Under the pieces are notes generated by a model. The model was given only the letters and a program-made list of their open reading frames with translations, was not told the origin of the DNA and did not search any database. Positions 59,042-64,000 of a stretch of 64,000 nucleotides of DNA are shown here, piece by piece. The first letter of the stretch is position 1. Each line of letters begins with the position of its first letter. The position numbers were made by a program, and so were the translations under genes. The stretch lies in contig NZ_FRCN01000015.1 in NCBI RefSeq assembly GCF_900142925.1, positions 1-64,000 on the forward strand, written 5' to 3'. Source of the DNA: Chitinophaga sp. CF418. GTDB taxonomy: Bacteria; Bacteroidota; Bacteroidia; Chitinophagales; Chitinophagaceae.

Positions 59042-60085
59042 TCAACCTTTATTGGCCAATTGTCCGCAGGCGGCATCAATGTCTTTACCGCGGCTGCGCC
59101 TCAGGCGTGCATTTACCTTGTGTTTAGTCAGGTATTCCATGAATGCCTCGGCAACGTCCTCATCCGGTTTCATGAAGCGGGCGTTGGAGATTGGATTATA
59201 TTCAATAATGTTGACCAGATCTGCCGGTACCTGGCGGTATATACGGATCAGCTCATCGGCATCCTTGAAGGAGTCATTAAAATCCTTAAAGAGGATATAT
59301 TCAAATGATATCTGGTTCTGCGTAGCTTTATAAAAGTAGTTCAGGGCCTCAATCAATACCTTCAGGTTATTGGTATCATTGATAGGCATGATCTGGCTGC
59401 GTTTCTCGTCGTTGGCAGCGTGCAGGGACAACGCCAGATTGAATTTCACCTTATCATCTCCCAGTTGGCGGATCATTTTGGCCACTCCTGCGGTAGATAC
59501 CGTGATACGTCTTGGGGACATGCCCAGTCCGTCAGGAGAAGTAATGCGTTCAATGGATTGTAATACGTTCTTGTAGTTCAGGAGGGGTTCACCCATTCCC
59601 ATGTACACGATATTACTGAGTTTCTTGCCATAGGCTTCCATTGCCTGCTGGTTCAGCAGGGCCACTTCGTCATATATTTCGTCATAATCCAGGTTACGCT
59701 TACGGTCCATATAGCCCGTAGCGCAGAATTTGCAGCTCAGGCTGCAGCCTACCTGGGAGGAAACGCAGGCGGTTTGCCTGGTATCTGTAGGGATCAGTAC
59801 GCCTTCTACCAGATGTCCGTCATGCAGGCGGAAGCGGCTCTTGATAGTGCCGTCATTGCTGTGCTGGGTGGTATCCACCTGAATAGCGGGAAGTGTGAAG
59901 TGTTCTTGTAATTTATTGCGTAAGTCCTTGGAAATGTTGGTCATAGCTTCAAAGCTGCCGGCGTGTTTCAGCCACAACCATTCATACACCTGTTTGGCGC
60001 GGAAGGGTTTTTCCTCTATTGACCCAAAGTATTCCTGTAATTCCGGCAAGCTGAGGTGCCGGATATTTGTTTTGCCCGATTTCAT
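59042..60085 (-). CDS. rlmN: Dual-specificity RNA methyltransferase RlmN
   Basis: 347 residues, radical-SAM enzyme that methylates C2 of A2503 in 23S rRNA and A37 in tRNAs. The cluster cysteines are 114, 118 and 121 (CSLSCKFC). FRAKQVYEWLW is the N-terminal RNA-binding part, NIVYMGMGEPLLNY and RRITVSTAGV are core motifs, and the methyl-carrying Cys near the end is in DIDAACGQL. The start gives normal family length. It is on the same strand as the two pseudouridine synthases, forming a small RNA-modification neighbourhood. Confidence 0.97.
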   Translation of the reverse strand: MKSGKTNIRHLSLPELQEYFGSIEEKPFRAKQVYEWLWLKHAGSFEAMTNISKDLRNKLQEHFTLPAIQVDTTQHSNDGTIKSRFRLHDGHLVEGVLIPTDTRQTACVSSQVGCSLSCKFCATGYMDRKRNLDYDEIYDEVALLNQQAMEAYGKKLSNIVYMGMGEPLLNYKNVLQSIERITSPDGLGMSPRRITVSTAGVAKMIRQLGDDKVKFNLALSLHAANDEKRSQIMPINDTNNLKVLIEALNYFYKATQNQISFEYILFKDFNDSFKDADELIRIYRQVPADLVNIIEYNPISNARFMKPDEDVAEAFMEYLTKHKVNARLRRSRGKDIDAACGQLANKG

Positions 60086-60319
60086 TCCTGACCTTTAAAT
60101 GAGATAATGTCTGCCTTACGGCAGTCGGTAGTAAGCTGCAAAGGTACGGTATTTTAACGCACGACCATAATAATGTACTGATGACACATTTGTGGTGATC
60201 TTCAATACTGCTTCTTCTCTGCTTTAACTCTGCTAGTTCTCTCCTTGTTCTCTCAGTAGTATGATCAGGAATAATGACTGGGTTGGTATCAAAGTATTGC
60301 CTGGTTTCGATACAGACAG

Positions 60320-60417
60320 GTACAAGCTTCGTTTCTCCTATGTCCAACTTACGTTCATCTTACGTTCAAAGACCTAGGATGAACGTAAGATGGACATAGG
60401 AGAAACGAAGCTTGTAC
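60320..60417. repeat. 98-bp inverted repeat (40-bp arms, one mismatch)
   Basis: The left arm, 60320-60359, starts GTACAAGCTTCG; the right arm, 60378-60417, ends CGAAGCTTGTAC. They match as reverse complements with one difference and enclose an 18-base loop. The loop repeats the inner-arm sequence TTACGTTCA. There is no coding frame through it and no T run. Confidence 0.9.
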
Positions 60418-60524
60418 GGGACTAAACCGAATAATAATGCAGGTTGTGTCTTCCTGGAATTCAGATTCTCCTGTCTCCAGTTCGGTTCGAATCCGGTCCG
60501 ACTTCGCTTGATATTCGATGGAGA

Positions 60525-60627
60525 CTATAGCCTATAGGTGCTCTGGGCCTGCTTTACAATAGCTTTTGTATAGCCTCGGCTATAGAACAGTGCCTATAAA
60601 GCTATAGTAGAGCGCCTATAGCTATAG
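60525..60627. repeat. Cluster of CTATAG palindromes
   Basis: Six copies of CTATAG start at 60525, 60532, 60580, 60602, 60616 and 60622, including the small hairpin TATAGCC-TC-GGCTATA near 60570. This is either a repeat patch or a multi-site binding region upstream of the thiolase. Confidence 0.7.
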
Positions 60628-60770
60628 CTTCCACCCGATCTCCAGTATATCTCAAGTATATCTCAAGCGAATGAGCGCTTTATTGCGGGGAGACGAGGGG
60701 CCTGCATTGGTATTACCACGCTTTACCCTACATTTACACCCTTTATTAACCAAAGCAATCCACAAAAGCA

Positions 60771-61973
60771 ATGCAAGCTGCCTATATAGTAGATGCGGTG
60801 CGCACCCCGATAGGTCGTTATGGCGGGGTACTCAGCTCCGTAAGGCCTGACGATATGCTGGCCCTTCTCATAAAATCAATCCTTGAACGTAATCCAGGCC
60901 TCGATCCTGCCGGTATAGAGGATGTAATAGCAGGAGCTACCAACCAGGCCGGGGAAGATAACCGGGATGTGGCCAGGATGGCTGCCTTACTGGCTGGTTT
61001 GCCGGTAACTGTACCCGGCAATACCGTGAACCGCCTCTGTGCCTCCGGTATGCAGGCCATTATGGATGCTGCCAGGGCGATTATGTGTGGGGATGGGGAT
61101 GTATTCCTGGCGGGAGGTGTGGAAAGCATGACCCGTGCGCCATTGGTAATGCCGAAGGCTGACGGTGCCTTCAGCCGGAAAACAGAAATGTATGATTCTA
61201 CCATTGGGTGGCGTTTTACCAATAGCAAACTGGCGGAAATGTATTATCCCTATTCCATGGGCGAAACTGCCGAAAACGTGGCCCGTCAATGGAATATCAG
61301 CAGGGAGGAACAGGACCTGTTTGCTTATCAGAGTCAACTGAAATACAAACAGGCATATGCAGCAGGGAAATGGACTGCAGAAATCATCCCGGTACCTGTT
61401 ACACCTAATAAACAGGGACAGGTGATCATCACTGACGATGAGCCGCCAAGAGAGACTTCACTGGAGAAACTGGCCGGGTTGAGACCCGCTTTTGCAAAAG
61501 ATGGTAGTGTTACTGCAGGTAATTCAGCTGGTATCAACGATGGCGCTTCTGTGGTGCTGGTAGTGTCTGAACAGGCCCTGAAACAGTATAATCTCAAACC
61601 GCTGATGCAGATCAAAGCCATGGCGGTAGCAGGAGTAGATCCGTCCATCATGGGGATAGGTCCGGTGCCGGCTACGCAGAAAGCCCTCCGCCGTGCGGGG
61701 CTAACGGTAGGACAGCTTGATTTGATTGAGCTGAATGAAGCGTTTGCTGTGCAGTCGCTGGCATGCATCCGCGACCTGGGACTGGATATTGAGAAGGTCA
61801 ATGTGAATGGCGGTTCTATTGCGATCGGGCATCCCCTGGGATGTACGGGCGCGAGGATAGCGGCAACACTGTTGCACGAGTTCCAGCGCCGGCCGGAAGC
61901 GAAATACGGCTTGACGACGATGTGTGTGGGAGTAGGACAGGGCGCAGCGATGATCTACGAGCATCTGAAATAA
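60771..61973 (+). CDS. pcaF: Thiolase, 3-oxoadipyl-CoA thiolase-like
   Basis: 400 residues. Catalytic residues: Cys90 in GNTVNRLCASGMQA, the His in IAIGHPLGCTGAR and the second Cys in TMCVGVGQGAA. The segment FLAGGVESMTRAPLVMPKA with EMYDSTIGWRFTN and YSMGETAENVA is closest to the 3-oxoadipyl-CoA thiolases (PcaF/PaaJ), which split the last intermediate of aromatic degradation. General acetyl-CoA acetyltransferase is the alternative. No other pca or paa genes are near, apart from the lipoprotein intradiol dioxygenase 35 kb away, so the symbol is tentative. Confidence 0.75.
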   Translation: MQAAYIVDAVRTPIGRYGGVLSSVRPDDMLALLIKSILERNPGLDPAGIEDVIAGATNQAGEDNRDVARMAALLAGLPVTVPGNTVNRLCASGMQAIMDAARAIMCGDGDVFLAGGVESMTRAPLVMPKADGAFSRKTEMYDSTIGWRFTNSKLAEMYYPYSMGETAENVARQWNISREEQDLFAYQSQLKYKQAYAAGKWTAEIIPVPVTPNKQGQVIITDDEPPRETSLEKLAGLRPAFAKDGSVTAGNSAGINDGASVVLVVSEQALKQYNLKPLMQIKAMAVAGVDPSIMGIGPVPATQKALRRAGLTVGQLDLIELNEAFAVQSLACIRDLGLDIEKVNVNGGSIAIGHPLGCTGARIAATLLHEFQRRPEAKYGLTTMCVGVGQGAAMIYEHLK

Positions 61974-62031
61974 ATTCAGGAATATTTTCTGTAGGAGTAC
62001 CGTGGCCTGCCTGACACAGGTTTTATACCAT

Positions 62032-62193
62032 ATCAAGGTTGAAACGCTGGAGAAAGGGGTACTGCATTTCAGCCCGCCCTGGTGGGCTGTGTGTTTGTAG
62101 GATCAGGTTGAAAACCTGGAGGAAAAGTCACACAGGTCAGCTCCGCCGGGAGCTGTGTGTTAGTAGCCCAGGGTGCAACCCTGGGGAATTAAG
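62032..62193. repeat. REP-like palindromic repeat units
   Basis: Related units start at about 62032 and 62102, with a partial third at 62167. Each combines a palindrome such as CAGGTTGAAAACCTG or CCCAGGGTGCAACCCTGGG, a GAGGAAAAG-like segment, and a hairpin such as CAGCTCC-GCCG-GGAGCTG followed by TGTGTGTT-GTAG. The layout fits REP-type elements of the kind spread by REP-associated transposases; none is encoded here. Confidence 0.75.
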
Positions 62194-62225
62194 AACGGGC
62201 GGTCGGAGTCTCCCGGCCGCCCGTT
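62194..62225. terminator. GC-rich hairpin after the ECF sigma gene
   Basis: AACGGGCGG pairs with CCGCCCGTT, with a further inner pairing. There is only a weak T run on the minus strand (TTCTTAATT). It could end the sigma transcript or be a further repeat unit. Confidence 0.5.
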
Positions 62226-62245
62226 GATGGCAAGCAAAAAAAGGA

Positions 62246-62818
62246 TTACAAACAAATCTGCTTCTCCGTCATCATCTTCCGGAGATTGATCAGGCCATAT
62301 CTCATACGGCCTAATGCGGTATTGATACTCACCTGGGTGAGGTCTGCTATCTCTTTAAAGCTCAAATCAGCATAGTGGCGGAGAATGATCACTTCCCGTT
62401 GTTCTTCCGGCAGCATATCCAGCATCCTTCTTACGCGGTCGTGGCTTTGTGCTGTGATCATTTTGTCTTCCGCACTGCTTTCGCTGAAATTCAGTACGTT
62501 GAAAATGTCTTTATCGTCACTGGTCTTGATGATAGGCGTACGCTTGATCTTACGGAAGTGGTCCACACACAGGTTATGCGCAATACGCATGGCCCAGGGG
62601 AGGAACTTTCCTTTCTCAGTATAGCGTTCAGCTCTAATGGTATCGATAATCTTTATAAAGGTATCCTGGAAAATATCTTCAGCCAGGAATGCGTCTTTCA
62701 CAAGTAATACGATAGAGGTATAGAGCTTATCTTTGTGCCTGTGCACTAATTCTTCCAATGCGGAAGCGTGACCCTTTTTGAAAAGAGTAATCAGTTGCTC
62801 ATCACTTAGTTTGTACAT
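62246..62818 (-). CDS. ECF RNA polymerase sigma factor
   Basis: 190 residues from the ATG at 62818 (an ATG three codons earlier is possible). Sigma region 2: HASALEELVHRHKDKLYTS and AEDIFQDTFIKIIDTI. Region 4: LPEEQREVIILRHYADLSF and EIADLTQVSINTALGRMRYG. No anti-sigma gene adjoins it, unlike the pair near 2 kb. Stand-alone sigma factors of this sort are widespread in Bacteroidota, and their regulon is largely unknown. It is divergent from uvrA. Confidence 0.93.
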   Translation of the reverse strand: MYKLSDEQLITLFKKGHASALEELVHRHKDKLYTSIVLLVKDAFLAEDIFQDTFIKIIDTIRAERYTEKGKFLPWAMRIAHNLCVDHFRKIKRTPIIKTSDDKDIFNVLNFSESSAEDKMITAQSHDRVRRMLDMLPEEQREVIILRHYADLSFKEIADLTQVSINTALGRMRYGLINLRKMMTEKQICL

Positions 62819-62827
62819 TATTTGCAT

Positions 62828-63138
62828 AAACTTCTACAATAGCGGGTTTATAATAAAAATAGGACTTGTGACAGTCGTAGGAAAATGTGTAGAGTTTATG
62901 CTATAATAGGTAGTTTTTAGTTTAGTAAAATAGAATCTGAAGTGGCCTTCAGTTCTCTCATCTAATGCAAATATAATGTAATAGTTCAATAAAACAATCC
63001 CTCATTCGTGCAATTTTAAGATAGACTGCAATCCGTTGTATTGACGTATGGTTGTACGTTTGCCGCTTAGTATATAACACGTTCAGGTAGAATGGAATTG
63101 CCCCGGATTGGTTTACTTTCGGTATTTTTGCATCCATT
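62828..63138. other. Divergent spacer between the ECF sigma gene and uvrA
   Basis: AT-rich, about 310 bases, no gene. Only the uvrA promoter element at 63123-63130 was recognised. Confidence 0.45.
63097..63130 (+). promoter_or_regulatory. Promoter of uvrA
   Basis: ATTG at 63097-63100, 22 bases, TATTTTTG at 63123-63130, then 8 bases to the ATG. The leader would be minimal. Confidence 0.5.
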
Positions 63139-64000
63139 ATGGCAACTAAAGTGAAGAAAACGGAAACTATAATTGACGATCAGTCAGTTAGTACACAAGA
63201 TCAGATTTTCATTAAAGGTGCTCGCGTTCATAATCTCAAAAATGTGAGCGTAGGTATCCCCCGAAGCAAGCTGGTAGTCGTGACGGGAGTATCCGGTTCC
63301 GGCAAGTCTTCACTGACGATGGACACGTTGTATGCTGAAGGACAACGCCGTTATGCGGAAAGTCTCAGCTCTTACGCCCGCCAGTTCCTCATGAGGATGA
63401 ACAAACCTGATGTCGATTATATCAAGGGCATCTGCCCGGCCATTGCCATCGAACAGAAGGTGATCACCCGTACGCCTCGTTCTACCGTGGGCTCCATGAC
63501 AGAAGTATACGATTATCTCCGCCTGCTCTTTGCCCGTGTCGGCAAAACATATTCCCCCATTTCCGGTCAGCTGGTGAAAAAGCACGAGGTGAGCGACGTG
63601 GTGGACTTTATCAAGAAACTGCCCTCCGGCGCTAAGATACAACTGTTGGTCACCTTCCGCCGTCATGCCAAACGTGAGGTGAAAGAGGAATTACAGATCC
63701 TGATGCAGAAAGGCTTCTCCCGCCTGTATGTGAAAGAGAAGGGCGCCGGTACCCTGTTGCGCATCGAGGAACTGCTGGACGAGAAAAAGCCTTCTTTACC
63801 TAAGGAGGCATACCTGCTGGTAGACCGTCTGGTAGCGAAAGCGTTTGAGGAAGACGACCTGCACCGTATTGCGGACAGTGTGCAGACAGCGTTTTACGAG
63901 AGTGAGGGCGACTGCCTGGTAGAAGTGGATGGCGGAGAATTGAAACACTTCTCCAACCGTTTCGAGCTGGATGGCCTGCAGTTCGAAGAGCCGGTTCCCA
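63139..64000 (+). CDS. uvrA: Excinuclease ABC subunit A (3' partial)
   Basis: 287 codons are visible; the gene runs off the window. UvrA is the damage-recognition ATPase of nucleotide excision repair. After a short variable N-terminus come IFIKGARVHNLKNVSVGIPR, the first Walker A VTGVSGSGKSS (Lys56), then DTLYAEGQRRYAESLSSYARQFL and ICPAIAIEQKVITRTPRSTVG. The signature and second ATPase domains lie beyond the end. The ATG at 63139 is 8 bases after a promoter-like TATTTTTG. Confidence 0.96.
   Translation, partial: MATKVKKTETIIDDQSVSTQDQIFIKGARVHNLKNVSVGIPRSKLVVVTGVSGSGKSSLTMDTLYAEGQRRYAESLSSYARQFLMRMNKPDVDYIKGICPAIAIEQKVITRTPRSTVGSMTEVYDYLRLLFARVGKTYSPISGQLVKKHEVSDVVDFIKKLPSGAKIQLLVTFRRHAKREVKEELQILMQKGFSRLYVKEKGAGTLLRIEELLDEKKPSLPKEAYLLVDRLVAKAFEEDDLHRIADSVQTAFYESEGDCLVEVDGGELKHFSNRFELDGLQFEEPVP

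Larger units (their letters stand above)
60086..60770. other. Repeat-rich intergenic region
   Basis: About 685 bases without a convincing gene. It contains the large inverted repeat (60320-60417), six copies of the palindrome CTATAG between 60525 and 60627, and an 11-base tandem duplication AGTATATCTCA at 60644-60665. A minus-strand frame at 59982-60347 overlaps rlmN and has no support. Confidence 0.6.

Noticed and set aside
59982..60347. 121-codon minus-strand frame
   Set aside because: It overlaps the rlmN start and runs through repeat-rich spacer, with no recognisable domain.
60480..60498. GGTTCGAATCC, which looks like a tRNA T-loop
   Set aside because: No D-arm, anticodon arm or acceptor stem could be fitted around it, so it is not a tRNA gene. 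It could be a chance match or a remnant, and is not called.

Overview
The window reads as a chromosomal segment of a Bacteroidota bacterium, most likely a Chitinophaga-like member of the Chitinophagaceae. The evidence is a type IX secretion/gliding set (GldA, GldJ, PorU, PorV, a PorP/SprF protein), a FecI/FecR-type sigma/anti-sigma pair, bacillithiol synthesis (BshA), and many starts preceded by the Bacteroidota -7 promoter element TAnnTTTG. No rRNA, tRNA, CRISPR array or insertion sequence was found.

Layout. 1-4.7 kb: the 3' part of a Gly/Tyr/Arg-repeat 2H phosphoesterase, then a leftward ECF sigma/FecR pair, an adhesin-like lipoprotein, a small secreted protein and a Bax-inhibitor-1 membrane protein. 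5-14.5 kb: central metabolism and housekeeping (KorA, a DUF6134-like protein, an oxidoreductase plus MFS transporter pair, Nth, an FtsB/DivIC protein, enolase, GldA). 14.8-24.7 kb: a 12-gene rightward tellurium-resistance-type (Ter) stress locus with three TerD proteins, three TerY von Willebrand proteins, a PP2C phosphatase, a protein kinase, a HAD hydrolase, a phosphoribosyltransferase, a small membrane protein and TerC. 24.7-29.7 kb: an intradiol dioxygenase lipoprotein, a LytS/LytTR two-component pair, an M23 peptidase and Bcp. 29.8-36.5 kb: gldJ, divergent from porU-porV. 36.6-42 kb: ispF, dut, a TPR lipoprotein, a DUF4292 lipoprotein and an EnvC-like protein, all rightward. 42-50.8 kb: bshA, an M28 peptidase, an RsmI-like methylase, a CysZ-like protein, PorP/SprF, upp and a VWA protein. 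50.9-64 kb: a divergent AnmK, a WYL regulator with adenine deaminase, a 1-Cys peroxiredoxin, two pseudouridine synthases, RlmN, a thiolase, an ECF sigma factor and the 5' part of uvrA.

How the genes work together. The Ter locus is the stand-out. Its tight spacing, with several overlaps, suggests one co-translated unit that combines Ca-binding TerD proteins, metal-dependent vWA proteins, a reversible phosphorylation pair, a small-molecule enzyme pair (HAD plus PRTase) and a membrane arm (TerC plus a two-helix protein). The gldJ/porU/porV block supplies secretion and surface processing for proteins with C-terminal sorting signals. WYL plus ade looks like a regulated purine-salvage operon.

The non-coding space holds two notable items. 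One is a near-perfect 40-bp inverted repeat beside a cluster of CTATAG palindromes (60.3-60.7 kb). The other is a short series of REP-like palindromic units (62.0-62.2 kb).
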